Shown here piece by piece: positions 43,678 through 53,498 of a stretch of DNA of 64,000 nucleotides. This stretch comes from Lachnospiraceae bacterium (GTDB taxonomy: Bacteria > Bacillota > Clostridia > Lachnospirales > Lachnospiraceae), in NCBI GenBank assembly GCA_900771955.1, contig CAAGPW010000167.1:1-64000 (forward strand), written 5' to 3'. Positions within the stretch are counted from its first letter, which is position 1, and every line of letters begins with the position of its first letter. The notes under the pieces are model-generated. The model searched no databases and had not been told where the DNA came from. It worked only from the letters and a program-made list of their open reading frames with translations. Position numbers and translations under genes: made by a program.

Positions 43678-45519
43678 ATGAAACAGAGACTGGCAGATTA
43701 TGTAGCGGATTTTTTGGTGGCTCACGGAGTGACCGACTGCTTTAGCGTGGTAGGCGGAGGAGCCATGCATCTGAACGATGCGCTGGGACATAAAGAGGGT
43801 TTGAAGGTTACCTATAACCATCATGAACAGGCATGTGCCATGGCGGCAGAGGCTTATGCAAGACTGGACAACCGGATCGCTGCCGTCTGTGTTACTACCG
43901 GCCCCGGCGGAACCAATGCACTGACCGGAGTGGTAGGCGGCTGGCTGGATTCTATCCCGATGTTTATCATCAGCGGACAGGTCAGATACGATACTACGGC
44001 CCGTTATGCGTCACAGTTTACGGAAGGATATTCCCTGCGTGCTATGGGGGATCAGGAATATGACATTGTAAAGTCTGTGGAACCCATGACAAAATATGCG
44101 GTCATGATCGAGGATCCCTTACAGATCCGCTATGCACTGGAAAAAGCGTGGCATCTGGCAACGACCGGAAGACCCGGCCCCGTGTGGATCGATATTCCGG
44201 TCAACTTTCAGGGCGGATACATTGAGACAGAAGAACTGACGGGATATGATCCTGCGGAGGACGATGCAGAGCTTCCTCCCGCAGTGGAGGAACAGACCGT
44301 TCAAATCATTCTGGAAAAGATCAAAAATGCAAAGCGTCCGGTATTTCATGCCGGCTATGGAATCCGTCTGTCCGGTGGCTATGATGTATTCCGCCGTGTG
44401 GCAGAAAAACTGAACATTCCGATCGTAACCTATTGGAATGCTGTGGATCTGATCGAGGATGAAAATCCGCTGTATTGTGGACGCGCCGGTAATATGGGGG
44501 ACCGCCCCGGCAACTGGGCTATTCAGAATGCGGATCTGATCCTTGCCCTCGGCACACGAATTTCCATTCGTCAGGTCGGATATAACTGGAAGACCTGGGC
44601 AAGAGCTGCCGAGGTAATAATGGTAGATATTGACCGGGCAGAGATGAAGAAGCCGACACTTCATGTGGACATGCCAGTTTGGGCAGACGCCAAAGATTTT
44701 CTTCAGCAGATGGAGCATGCCATCGGTGATGATGCGCCGGTAAGTACCTGTAAAGACTGGCTGGCTGCCTGCCAACGTTGGAAGGCAGAATATCCTGCAG
44801 TACTTCCCAAACATTGGGAGGAAAACGGAAAAACCGCCAACGTTTATGCTTTTATCCGCTATCTGAGCAGTCAGCTTCCGGAAAACAGTCTGACCGCTGT
44901 ATCCAACGGAGCCTGCTGCGTGGTGGGAAATCAGGCATATGTGATCCAGAAGGGAAGCCGTATGGCGAACAACAGCGCCATCGCCAGCATGGGATACGGT
45001 CTGCCAGCGGCTATCGGGACCTGTATCGGTGGTGGACGCAGGACGACCATCTGTCTGGAAGGTGACGGAAGTATTATGATGAATCTGCAGGAGCTACAGA
45101 CAGTATTGACCAATAAATTACCGGTCAAATTGTTTCTGATCAACAATAACGGTTATCATTCCATCCGTATCACACAGAACAATCTCTTCAAAGAGCATTG
45201 TAAGATCGGTATCGGACCGGAATCCGGCGATCTCTCCTTCCCGGAGTTTCGCAAGATTGCAGAAGCATTTGGTTACCCCTACCATTCTGCCAGCAGTAAT
45301 GCGGAGATGAAAAAGGTGGTGGATGAAGTACTGGCATTGGATGGCCCTGTATTCTGTGAGATTTTCACAGACACTACGCAGGTATGGGAGCCTAAGAGCA
45401 GCACCAAACGACTGCCGGACGGAACATTGGTAAGTCCTCCACTGGAGGATCTGGCACCGTTCCTGCCGAGGGAAGAACTGGAGAAGAATATGTTTATTCC
45501 GCTGATGCCGGAAGAATAA
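43678..45519 (+). CDS. ThDP-dependent acetolactate-synthase-like enzyme (YerE-like, branched sugar synthesis)
   Basis: 613 aa from the ATG at 43678, preceded by GGAGG at 7-9 nt; the ATG at 43657 lies upstream of that site. ThDP enzyme with catalytic Glu in NHHEQACAMAAEAYA (about 49) and the diphosphate motif GDGSIMMN...NNNGYHS (about 461-490). Three domains of the acetohydroxyacid synthase type. Placed directly after rfbFGH it matches YerE of Yersinia, which adds a two-carbon unit from pyruvate to C4 of CDP-3,6-dideoxy-4-keto-glucose. Family membership is clear; the YerE role rests on gene order. Confidence 0.75.
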   Translation: MKQRLADYVADFLVAHGVTDCFSVVGGGAMHLNDALGHKEGLKVTYNHHEQACAMAAEAYARLDNRIAAVCVTTGPGGTNALTGVVGGWLDSIPMFIISGQVRYDTTARYASQFTEGYSLRAMGDQEYDIVKSVEPMTKYAVMIEDPLQIRYALEKAWHLATTGRPGPVWIDIPVNFQGGYIETEELTGYDPAEDDAELPPAVEEQTVQIILEKIKNAKRPVFHAGYGIRLSGGYDVFRRVAEKLNIPIVTYWNAVDLIEDENPLYCGRAGNMGDRPGNWAIQNADLILALGTRISIRQVGYNWKTWARAAEVIMVDIDRAEMKKPTLHVDMPVWADAKDFLQQMEHAIGDDAPVSTCKDWLAACQRWKAEYPAVLPKHWEENGKTANVYAFIRYLSSQLPENSLTAVSNGACCVVGNQAYVIQKGSRMANNSAIASMGYGLPAAIGTCIGGGRRTTICLEGDGSIMMNLQELQTVLTNKLPVKLFLINNNGYHSIRITQNNLFKEHCKIGIGPESGDLSFPEFRKIAEAFGYPYHSASSNAEMKKVVDEVLALDGPVFCEIFTDTTQVWEPKSSTKRLPDGTLVSPPLEDLAPFLPREELEKNMFIPLMPEE

Positions 45520-45535
45520 CGGAGTACATAACGAT

Positions 45536-46453
45536 ATGAAAAAAGCAATTATCACCGGTGCAACCGGAGCTATCGGTTCTGCACTGGTGCGGGAACTGAT
45601 TTCCCATGATATAAAAGTATTAGTCCTCTGCCGGAAAGATTCCGGCCGCATTGATCGAATTCCGGAACATCCGCTTGTGGAAAAATGTTTCTGTGATCTG
45701 CGTGAATTGGATCAATTAGAAAACACAAGCAAAGAAACTTACGATGTATTTTATCATTTTGCGTGGAGAGGTACTATCGGTCCGGAACGCAACGACATGT
45801 ATCTGCAAAATGAAAATGTCAAAAATTCATTGGATGCCGTTCGGCTGGCGCAACGTTTTGGATGCCATACCTTTATCGGTGCCGGGTCTCAGGCGGAATA
45901 TGGACGCGTTGAGGGTCTTTTGCGTGCAGATACACCGACGCATCCGGAAACTGGGTACGGCATTGCAAAATTATGCAGTGGCCAAATGACCCGTGAACTG
46001 GCCCATTCATTGGGAATGAAGCATATCTGGACCCGCATTTTAAGTGTTTACGGTCCTTATGATGGTGAACGGACAATGGTAATGTCTGTTATGAACAGCT
46101 TATGTAATCACATTGCTCCGAAATGCACTAAGGGAGAACAAAAATGGGATTATCTGTACAGTAAAGATGCCGCCAGAGCCTTCCGTATGCTTGGTGAAAA
46201 CGGCGCCGATGGAAAAGTTTACGTGCTTGGAAGCGGAAATGTGATGCCACTATCCCGGTATATTCAGGCAATTTGCACCTGTGCAGCCCCGGATATTCAA
46301 GCAGTGTTCGGCGCTATTCCCTATGCTCCCAGACAGGTAATGTATTTAGGTGCAGATATATCTGAATTACAGGAAGATACAGGATTTGTACCGGAGTATT
46401 CTTTTGAAAAGGGTATTCAGGAAACAATCCAATGGTACAAGGAGAATTATTAA
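45536..46453 (+). CDS. NAD-dependent epimerase/dehydratase, likely final reductase of the branched CDP sugar
   Basis: 305 aa extended SDR. ITGATGAIGSALVREL (about 6-21) binds the nucleotide; YGIAK (about 141-145) has Tyr and Lys; SVYGPYDG follows. In Yersinia the yerE gene is followed by yerF, a reductase for the acetyl side chain; this gene holds the same place. Alternatively it may reduce or epimerise another sugar of the glycan. It is 16 bp after the ThDP enzyme gene and overlaps nothing. Confidence 0.75.
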   Translation: MKKAIITGATGAIGSALVRELISHDIKVLVLCRKDSGRIDRIPEHPLVEKCFCDLRELDQLENTSKETYDVFYHFAWRGTIGPERNDMYLQNENVKNSLDAVRLAQRFGCHTFIGAGSQAEYGRVEGLLRADTPTHPETGYGIAKLCSGQMTRELAHSLGMKHIWTRILSVYGPYDGERTMVMSVMNSLCNHIAPKCTKGEQKWDYLYSKDAARAFRMLGENGADGKVYVLGSGNVMPLSRYIQAICTCAAPDIQAVFGAIPYAPRQVMYLGADISELQEDTGFVPEYSFEKGIQETIQWYKENY

Positions 46454-46454
46454 A

Positions 46455-47405
46455 ATGAAAAAGATCAGTATACTTATCCCCTGCTATAACGAAGAGGATA
46501 ATGTAGTTCCTATGAGTGAAGCTATTGTGAATCTGTTTACCACAGAATTAAAGGCTTATGATTATGAGCTTCTGTTTATAGACAATGATTCACATGACAA
46601 TACCAGACCGTTATTGCGTGAAATCTGTGCGAAAAATCCTAAGATTAAGGCCATTTTTAATGCGAAAAATTTCGGTCAGTTCAATTCTCCCTATTATGGA
46701 ATCCTGCAAACCACAGGTGACTGCACTATCTCCATGGTATGTGATTTTCAGGATCCCATCGAGCTGATCCCTCAATACATTAAAGAATGGGAAAACGGCT
46801 ATAAAATCGTTATAGGAATCAAAACCAGCAGCAAAGAGAATCCGATCATGTATCATTTGCGTGGTTTATATTATAAATTCATCAAGAAATTCTCGGACGT
46901 AGAACAGATTGAGCACTTTACCGGATCCGGATTGTACGACAAAGATTTTGTGGAAGTCCTGCGGAATCTCAAAGATCCTACTCCGTTTTTGCGTGGCATC
47001 GTAGCTGAACTTGGCTATCGCAGAAAAGAAATTCCTTATGAACAGCCTAAGCGCCGGGCAGGAAAAACGCACAACAACTTTTACAGCTTGTATGATGCTG
47101 CAATGCTCAGCATTACCTCATATACCAAGATTGGATTGCGTTTGTGTACCTTCTTCGGTGTAATCTGTGGAACTGCCAGTGTTATTATTGGTTTGATTTA
47201 TCTGATTATGAAACTGATAAAATGGAATTCGTTTGCTCCCGGAATGGCACCTGTGTTGATAGGAATGTTTTTCCTTGGAGCCATACAGTTATTTTTCATT
47301 GGTTTTATTGGGGAATATATTTTGAGTATTAACCAGAGAGTGATGAACAGACCATTGGTTATTGAAGAAGAACGGATTAATTTCAAGGAGAAACATCATG
47401 GATAA
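46455..47405 (+). CDS. GtrB/DPM-like glycosyltransferase family 2
   Basis: 316 aa from the ATG at 46455, one base after the previous stop codon, with AAGGAG about 12 nt upstream. GT-A domain: ILIPCYNEEDNV, LLFIDNDSHDNT, VCDFQDPIE with the Asp-x-Asp-like motif, and two C-terminal membrane helices (about 230-250 and 265-290). Such enzymes charge undecaprenyl phosphate with a hexose from a UDP-sugar for later transfer outside. It overlaps the GT8 gene by 8 bp. Confidence 0.88.
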   Translation: MKKISILIPCYNEEDNVVPMSEAIVNLFTTELKAYDYELLFIDNDSHDNTRPLLREICAKNPKIKAIFNAKNFGQFNSPYYGILQTTGDCTISMVCDFQDPIELIPQYIKEWENGYKIVIGIKTSSKENPIMYHLRGLYYKFIKKFSDVEQIEHFTGSGLYDKDFVEVLRNLKDPTPFLRGIVAELGYRRKEIPYEQPKRRAGKTHNNFYSLYDAAMLSITSYTKIGLRLCTFFGVICGTASVIIGLIYLIMKLIKWNSFAPGMAPVLIGMFFLGAIQLFFIGFIGEYILSINQRVMNRPLVIEEERINFKEKHHG

Positions 47406-48405
47406 ATTAGATGTAGTATATGCCTGCGATAACAATTATGCACCCTACGCATGTATTTCCATGTGCTCACTGTTGGAGAACAACAGAGGATTTGAGAAAA
47501 TTAATATTTATGTAGTATTGTCGCAGGTGACACAGGAAAATCAGGAAAAACTGAGAAAACAGGCGGAACGTTATCATGCCAATTTTATTCCGGTAGATGC
47601 GGCAGAAATTATCCGTGAGATCAAGGAATTGAATATTCCGGAATACAGAGGATCGTATGCAACCAACTTCCGGCTGTTTTTCCACAAATACATGGCGGAA
47701 GATGCGGAAAAATTCTTTTATCTTGATTGCGATACTATTATCTGCGGTGATTTGTCTGAAATATATAATCGAAATATGGGAGAAAGATGTGCGTATGTAG
47801 TACAAGATTCTCTTACCAATAAATATAAGCAACTGATAGGCTTCCGGCCGGAGGAACCCTATTTTAATGCAGGGGTAATGCTTGTAAATGTGAAGAACTG
47901 GAAAGAGAAGAAGTGTACGGAACGTATGCTGGAACATCTGCGTACGGAGCGTTCTGCGTATTGTAATCCGGATCAGGATCTGTTGAATATTGTTCTGAGA
48001 GACAGCTTGGAATTTGTGGGACCGGAGTATAATTTTCAGCCGATCCATCGAATGTTAGAGTATTCAAAGTATATAAAATTATATGAGAATCCTTCCTACT
48101 ATACGGAAAAACAGATCCAATATGCAAAGGAACACCCCTTGATCCTTCACACCTATCGTTTTTTGGGAGAATTTCCCTGGCATGCCGGAAATCGACATCC
48201 GGATACAGAAATTTTTGATCATTATATGGCATTATCGGAGCAAAGAGATTTTTGTAAGAAATCGGCAAATGCAAATTGGCTCATGAAAATCGAAAAAGCA
48301 CTGTTTATTCTGTTACCTCGTACTTGGTTCTTCCGCCTGTTTAAGTTGGCACAGGATCACGATTTTGCCGTAAGAAACACGCAACTAAAACAAATGAATT
48401 ATTGA
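47398..48405 (+). CDS. Glycosyltransferase family 8
   Basis: 335 aa from the ATG at 47398 with AAGGAG upstream; the ATG at 47362 lies within the previous gene without a site. VYACDNNYAPYACISMCSL (about 6-24), FYLDCDTIICGDL with the D-x-D motif (about 102) and PYFNAGVMLVN are signature GT8 blocks; HTYRFLGEFPWH is the conserved C-terminal region. Retaining transfer of galactose or glucose from UDP-sugar to the lipid-linked repeat is likely. Confidence 0.9.
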   Translation: MDKLDVVYACDNNYAPYACISMCSLLENNRGFEKINIYVVLSQVTQENQEKLRKQAERYHANFIPVDAAEIIREIKELNIPEYRGSYATNFRLFFHKYMAEDAEKFFYLDCDTIICGDLSEIYNRNMGERCAYVVQDSLTNKYKQLIGFRPEEPYFNAGVMLVNVKNWKEKKCTERMLEHLRTERSAYCNPDQDLLNIVLRDSLEFVGPEYNFQPIHRMLEYSKYIKLYENPSYYTEKQIQYAKEHPLILHTYRFLGEFPWHAGNRHPDTEIFDHYMALSEQRDFCKKSANANWLMKIEKALFILLPRTWFFRLFKLAQDHDFAVRNTQLKQMNY

Positions 48406-48413
48406 GGTTAATT

Positions 48414-49148
48414 ATGCAGATTTATATTATTGCACACAAAATGGGCAATTTTCCTGTGCTGTCTGATATCTACAAGCCATTGCAGGTGGGAACGGCATTG
48501 CATGAACGCCTGAAAGGTAATTGGGTTTACGATAATGAGGGAGAAAATATTTCCGATAAAAACCTTAGCTACAATGAATTGACAGGCTTGTACTGGATGT
48601 GGAAAAATTCCAGAGAAGATATTGTTGGATTATGCCATTACAGACGCTATTTTGTAAAAGCATCGGGAAAGGTGCAAAATCTGCTGTTTGGAAAGCAGAA
48701 CCATTTTTTACAGGAAGAAGATATTCGGAAAGCCTTGGAACATCATGACATGATCGTTCACAATAAGACCTTTTTTAAGGAGGGCTGCGGTCAGCAGTTC
48801 CAGAGGACACAGAAACACCCAGAGGACCTGGATCTGTTAAGAAAAGTGATCGAAAAAGAGTATCCGGAATATCAGAAGGCCTTTGAACAGGTATTTTCCG
48901 GAAAGACCTGTCATTTACTGAATGTGATGATTGCCAGAAAAGAAATTCTGGACAGCTATTGTAGCTGGTTGTTTTCTGTGTTGGAAAAGGTCGAAACAGA
49001 ATTAATAGAACGGGGTGAGACGGATTTTTCCCGCAGACTGGGAATGATCGGAGAACGCCTTTTGGATGTGTGGATCGTACAGAATCAGATACGGATCAAG
49101 GAATGTTTTATGATCAATACGGAGCGGAATGACTGGAAACCATGGTAA
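48414..49148 (+). CDS. DUF4422 capsule glycosyltransferase-like protein
   Basis: 244 aa from the ATG at 48414, with GAGG 8-9 nt upstream; the TTG at 48402 is less likely. QIYIIAHKMGNFPVL, ELTGLYWMWKN, GLCHYRRYF and the C-terminal RLGMIGERLLDVW blocks are typical of DUF4422, a family found in capsule and exopolysaccharide clusters and thought to include UDP-Galf or related glycosyltransferases. With glf at the end of the operon, a galactofuranosyltransferase is plausible. It overlaps wzx by 7 bp. Confidence 0.82.
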   Translation: MQIYIIAHKMGNFPVLSDIYKPLQVGTALHERLKGNWVYDNEGENISDKNLSYNELTGLYWMWKNSREDIVGLCHYRRYFVKASGKVQNLLFGKQNHFLQEEDIRKALEHHDMIVHNKTFFKEGCGQQFQRTQKHPEDLDLLRKVIEKEYPEYQKAFEQVFSGKTCHLLNVMIARKEILDSYCSWLFSVLEKVETELIERGETDFSRRLGMIGERLLDVWIVQNQIRIKECFMINTERNDWKPW

Positions 49149-50614
49149 GGAAGAGTAACAAGGAACAGCACACCGGCAACAGTGTAGGAAGCAATTACAT
49201 ATTTAGTCTCATTTATCAGGTGGTGAACCTGCTGGTACAGGTGATTCTGCTGCGATATCTGACGATGGTCATTGGGGCAAAGGGAATTGGGATTCAGAGC
49301 TATACCAATTCGGTGGTGTCCTATTTTGTCATGTTCAGTGCCTTGGGAATCAACTGGTATGGGCAGAAAGAAATAGCACTTCGACTGGGGGATAAAAAAA
49401 GTCTGTCCCAGTGCTTTTGGAAACTGTTTACACTCAAGGCAGTATGGTCGTTGATTGTACTTCCGGTGTATGGAATTCTGATTATTGCAAGCAGCGAATA
49501 CAGGATCTATTACATAGCCATGTTTTTCACATATTTTGCAGGTTTGCTGGATATTTCCTGGCTGTATCAGGGACTGGAACGTTTTGACATCATTGCCATC
49601 CGCAATACAGTTATCAAAGTATTGGGAATGATTCTGACATTTGCTTTTGTGAAAACGGAAGAAGATGTCCTACTTTACGTGGTTTTTGTTGCTATTTCCA
49701 ATTTCGCGGGAAATGCGTCCATGTGGTTAAAATTGTCGAAAATGATTCTTCCTCCCGGAAAGGACTGTTTTCACTTCCGGGAATGTATCCGACCGGCGGT
49801 GCAGTATTTTATACCGACAATCGCTACAACACTATATCTGACCATGGACAAGACTATGATCGGTATGATCACAGCAGACAATTATGAAAACGGATATTAT
49901 GAACAGGCGATTCAGATCACAAATATGCTAAAGACTATTGTACTGTCCTACAATGCAGTTATGGTCTCAAGAATGGCTTTTTTATTTGCACAAAAGGAAG
50001 AGAAACATATCAAAGAACATTTTGCAAGTTCCCGGGAATTGATTCTGACGATCAGTTGGCCGATAGTATTTGGTTTTGCCATGGTGGAAAGGGAATTTGT
50101 CACTTTATATTTCGGTGCGGGAAATGAGAGAATCGGTGATGTGCTATTGGTATTTGCACCGGTGATCTTGATCGTTGGACTCAGCAATATGGTGGAAAGC
50201 CATGTTATTACACCATTAAATAAACGAGAGATTGGTAACAAAATCGTGATTATCGGAGCAATCGTCAATTTTGTTCTGAATCTGCTGCTGATCCGTCCGG
50301 CTGGAGCGGTGGGAGCTGCTGGAGCCTCCGTGATTTCCGAAGTGATTGTGACGATTCTTTACGTCAAAAATTCCATGGGAATGTTGACATGGAAAGATGT
50401 TTTTCAATCCAGTATCAAAAAAATACTTGCAGCGTTCATGATGTCTGTAGTGATCTGTCTGCTAAAACAAGTTATGAACGTAAGCGTGATAGCACTTGCG
50501 GTACAAATCGTATTAGGCAGTATAACATATATAGGTGTCCTTATTTTATTAAAAGATAGTTATATAACTAATAAAATTTCATTTTTTTTCAGAGGGAAGG
50601 AGTTTAAAAAATGA
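49142..50614 (+). CDS. wzx: Oligosaccharide-lipid flippase (Wzx-type)
   Basis: 490 aa with about 12-14 membrane helices. N-terminal NYIFSLIYQVVNLLVQVILL and RYLTMVIGAKGIGIQSYTNS are characteristic of polysaccharide biosynthesis (PST/MOP) transporters. It should flip the undecaprenyl-linked repeat unit across the membrane. The stop codon overlaps the next ATG (ATGA). An ABC exporter gene pair (58.7-60.8 kb) encodes a second route. Confidence 0.88.
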   Translation: MVRKSNKEQHTGNSVGSNYIFSLIYQVVNLLVQVILLRYLTMVIGAKGIGIQSYTNSVVSYFVMFSALGINWYGQKEIALRLGDKKSLSQCFWKLFTLKAVWSLIVLPVYGILIIASSEYRIYYIAMFFTYFAGLLDISWLYQGLERFDIIAIRNTVIKVLGMILTFAFVKTEEDVLLYVVFVAISNFAGNASMWLKLSKMILPPGKDCFHFRECIRPAVQYFIPTIATTLYLTMDKTMIGMITADNYENGYYEQAIQITNMLKTIVLSYNAVMVSRMAFLFAQKEEKHIKEHFASSRELILTISWPIVFGFAMVEREFVTLYFGAGNERIGDVLLVFAPVILIVGLSNMVESHVITPLNKREIGNKIVIIGAIVNFVLNLLLIRPAGAVGAAGASVISEVIVTILYVKNSMGMLTWKDVFQSSIKKILAAFMMSVVICLLKQVMNVSVIALAVQIVLGSITYIGVLILLKDSYITNKISFFFRGKEFKK

Positions 50615-52299
50615 CATTACAGCAGTATATTAAAGATGCATATTATTCAATTAAAAAATTACTAAATGTTTTTTTTGTATTTTCAGCAGCTATTATGAGT
50701 TTTATTATGACTCTCAATTATTCCGTTTTTATAGAATATAATGGAACCACTGGTATATCATACAATGTGCAACCTTTCTTTGCTGTAGCTGCTGCAATAA
50801 TTACGTTGCCTTTATATCTATACCTTATAATAAAAAAGAACTTTGTAGAATCATTAGAATTTGATAAATCACCTTGTATTTTTTTTGTTTCAGGTGCTGA
50901 AGCTGTTTTACTAATGTATCAAATGTTACAAGATACTTTTAAAAATATGTCTTCTATTATGCTATCTATTCATCTTGATTCAAATTTGTATCAGAATTTT
51001 TGCTATAATGTACTAACTTTATTATGTATTGTATCAGTATTGGCTTTATTTATATTTTCTTTTTATGTAAATAAATTATTATTCTGTTTTATAAAAGAGT
51101 ATTGTCAAAAAGCTGATATTTATGAAAAAATATTCTTTGGAGTTGGAATTTCCATTTGTCTTTCTCTTATTTGTGTATTTTATACAAAAAGTAATGCTTT
51201 ATGGTCTTCCTTGGATTTAGTTTATCAAACCGATTCTATGCTTGTATATGACCATTATTACCCTGTCTTTACTTATGGTTATGACTTTGACTGGGACATT
51301 GGAATTGGCGGAATCAGGCATCCGTTAGCCACTTTTTTACTATATCCAATTAATTTAATCGTAGTATTTTTATCAAATATGCTGTTCTGGATTCCAAATA
51401 TTAGACCAATTTTATTTGCTTTATTCCAATCAATTATGTTAATTATAACAGTTATTACATTAAAACGTATTGTCAAAAGTAATTGGGTCTACTTTATTTT
51501 TACTGCTTCTTTTCCTTTTTTATTTTTTACTATTTTTATCGAAAAATATCAAATTGCCGTTTTGCTAATTGTAATGTTTGTATATGTAAAGCTTACGGAT
51601 GATAGGAAAGAACTTCACGATTATTTTCTAATAGCTGCAAGCGGTATGATGATAACATCTGCAATATATGGTTTATTCTGTGGTAACATAAATAAACTGA
51701 AAGAAAAAATTATAGAATATTTTAGAATCTTCTTTCTTTTCATACTCACATTAATTGGAACTGGGCGAATAAATTACTTGATTAATTTCAGATATTTGTT
51801 AAATCAAAATTCCGTCATGTTTTATAAGGATTTGCATACTAAAATATCTTACGCCGAAAGATTTAATGGTTTTACAAATTTAATTGCTTCAAGTTTTATT
51901 CCTGTTCAATATGAGGTAATGGGCGAACAAGGTAATCAGCTATACTGGCCTCACTTAATAGATAAAATAAATATATTAGGCTTATTAGTATTCCTTTTTA
52001 TTATTGTAACAATTTTTTGCATGCGAAAAGAAAAAAATGTGCAACTTTTATCTTTATGGTTCATATTTGCATTTGTCCAATTTATAATTACAGGTTTTGG
52101 CTCTAATTGCGAACCCTTATTTTCTCTTTATTTTTCTTGGGCAATAGTTGCTCTTTTAATTATAGGTATCAATCATTTTGTTAAAAAACCTATTTTGCAA
52201 GTTGTTTTGTACGGTTCGTTACTATGCGGAATGTGCTATACAAACTTTACACATATTACGTTTTTACTACAATTTCTTATTGAGAAAGCACCATTATAA
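50611..52299 (+). CDS. Polytopic membrane protein, candidate polymerase or GT-C glycosyltransferase
   Basis: 562 aa, about 12-13 hydrophobic segments. A loop at about residues 205-235 contains YDHYYPVFTYGYDFDW and IGGIRHPLATFLLYP, an acidic/Arg-His motif of the sort seen near the active site of GT-C enzymes. No Wzy_C His block is visible. In an operon with a flippase and glycosyltransferases but no other Wzy, this is the best candidate for the repeat-unit polymerase. The gene is far richer in A and T than rfbFGH, suggesting separate origin. Confidence 0.6.
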   Translation: MTLQQYIKDAYYSIKKLLNVFFVFSAAIMSFIMTLNYSVFIEYNGTTGISYNVQPFFAVAAAIITLPLYLYLIIKKNFVESLEFDKSPCIFFVSGAEAVLLMYQMLQDTFKNMSSIMLSIHLDSNLYQNFCYNVLTLLCIVSVLALFIFSFYVNKLLFCFIKEYCQKADIYEKIFFGVGISICLSLICVFYTKSNALWSSLDLVYQTDSMLVYDHYYPVFTYGYDFDWDIGIGGIRHPLATFLLYPINLIVVFLSNMLFWIPNIRPILFALFQSIMLIITVITLKRIVKSNWVYFIFTASFPFLFFTIFIEKYQIAVLLIVMFVYVKLTDDRKELHDYFLIAASGMMITSAIYGLFCGNINKLKEKIIEYFRIFFLFILTLIGTGRINYLINFRYLLNQNSVMFYKDLHTKISYAERFNGFTNLIASSFIPVQYEVMGEQGNQLYWPHLIDKINILGLLVFLFIIVTIFCMRKEKNVQLLSLWFIFAFVQFIITGFGSNCEPLFSLYFSWAIVALLIIGINHFVKKPILQVVLYGSLLCGMCYTNFTHITFLLQFLIEKAPL

Positions 52300-52316
52300 T
52301 GCATGGAGATTAAAGC

Positions 52317-53435
52317 ATGAAATACGATTATGTTATAGTAGGAAGTGGTTTATTCGGAGCAGTATTTGCTCACGAAGCCAAAACTGTCGGCAAAAAAATT
52401 TTAGTTATTGATAAGCGTCCTCATATCGGCGGAAATATATACACGGAACGTATTGAGGGCATTAATGTCCACAAGTATGGCGCACACATTTTCCATACAA
52501 ATAATCACACAGTATGGAATTACGTGAATAATTTTGCAAATTTCAATCGTTTCACCAATTCACCTGTTGCAAATTATAAAGGCGAACTGTATTCCCTCCC
52601 ATTTAATATGTACACCTTTAACAAGATGTGGGGAGTTATCACCCCCGATGAGGCGGCTGCTAAAATTAACGAGCAACGCGCTGAAATCATCGGCATTCCG
52701 TCCAATCTGGAAGAACAGGCTATTTCTCTTGTAGGACGCGATATTTTTGAAAAATTGATCAAAGGCTACACTGAGAAACAATGGGGCCGGGATTGCAAAG
52801 ATCTCCCCCCCTTTATTATCAAACGTCTGCCTGTACGCCTGACATTTGATAATAATTATTTTAACGCACTTTATCAGGGAATTCCTATCGGTGGGTATAC
52901 GCATTTGGTGGAAAACCTGTTAAAGGGTATCGAGGTTCAACTTAATACCGATTATTTTGACAACAGAAATCAATTTGACGAGATAGCTGATAAAATCATT
53001 TACACGGGGCCTATAGACGCTTTCTTTGAATATCGTTTAGGTGCACTTGAATATCGCTCCGTCCGCTTTGAAAATACGCTGTTAGATCAATCCAATTTTC
53101 AGGGAAATGCCGCTGTAAATTACACGGACAGAGAAACTCCCTGGACAAGAATTATTGAGCATAAATGGTTTGAATTCGGCAAAGATGAAAACGGAAATGA
53201 TTTAACCAAGACAGTTATCAGCAAAGAATACAGCTCTGAGTGGAAAATAGGCGATGAGCCATACTATCCTGTCAATGATGAAAAAAATACAGAACGATAT
53301 CAAAAATACAAACAACTTGCACTGCAAAAAAAGAATATTATTTTTGGCGGACGTTTAGGCGAGTATAAATATTATGATATGGATGCCGTTATTGCCGCTG
53401 CATTGGATTTATGTGCCCGAGAACTACATTGCTAA
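52317..53435 (+). CDS. glf: UDP-galactopyranose mutase
   Basis: 372 aa FAD enzyme. YDYVIVGSGLFGAVFAHEA (about 3-21) binds FAD; VIDKRPHIGGNIYTE, KYGAHIFHTNN, GYTEKQWG and RVIEH-like TRIIEHKWFE are the family blocks. It interconverts UDP-Galp and UDP-Galf, so the glycan likely contains galactofuranose. Last gene of the rightward operon, followed by a strong terminator. A broken second copy lies at 32366-32553. Confidence 0.95.
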   Translation: MKYDYVIVGSGLFGAVFAHEAKTVGKKILVIDKRPHIGGNIYTERIEGINVHKYGAHIFHTNNHTVWNYVNNFANFNRFTNSPVANYKGELYSLPFNMYTFNKMWGVITPDEAAAKINEQRAEIIGIPSNLEEQAISLVGRDIFEKLIKGYTEKQWGRDCKDLPPFIIKRLPVRLTFDNNYFNALYQGIPIGGYTHLVENLLKGIEVQLNTDYFDNRNQFDEIADKIIYTGPIDAFFEYRLGALEYRSVRFENTLLDQSNFQGNAAVNYTDRETPWTRIIEHKWFEFGKDENGNDLTKTVISKEYSSEWKIGDEPYYPVNDEKNTERYQKYKQLALQKKNIIFGGRLGEYKYYDMDAVIAAALDLCARELHC

Positions 53436-53463
53436 TGGCTATCTGTCTATTACACTACAATTT

Positions 53464-53492
53464 AAAGGAGGTGCCAACGACACCTCCTTTTT
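53464..53492 (+). terminator. Rho-independent terminator of the rfbF-glf operon
   Basis: AAAGGAGGTG (53464-53473) pairs perfectly with CACCTCCTTT (53481-53490) over a 7-nt loop, and the stem runs into TTTTT. It separates glf from the leftward cluster. Confidence 0.85.
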
Positions 53493-53498
53493 CTGCTC

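Noticed and set aside
42811..43824. 337-codon frame antisense to rfbH
   Set aside because: No ribosome site and no recognisable domain; sense frame is certain.
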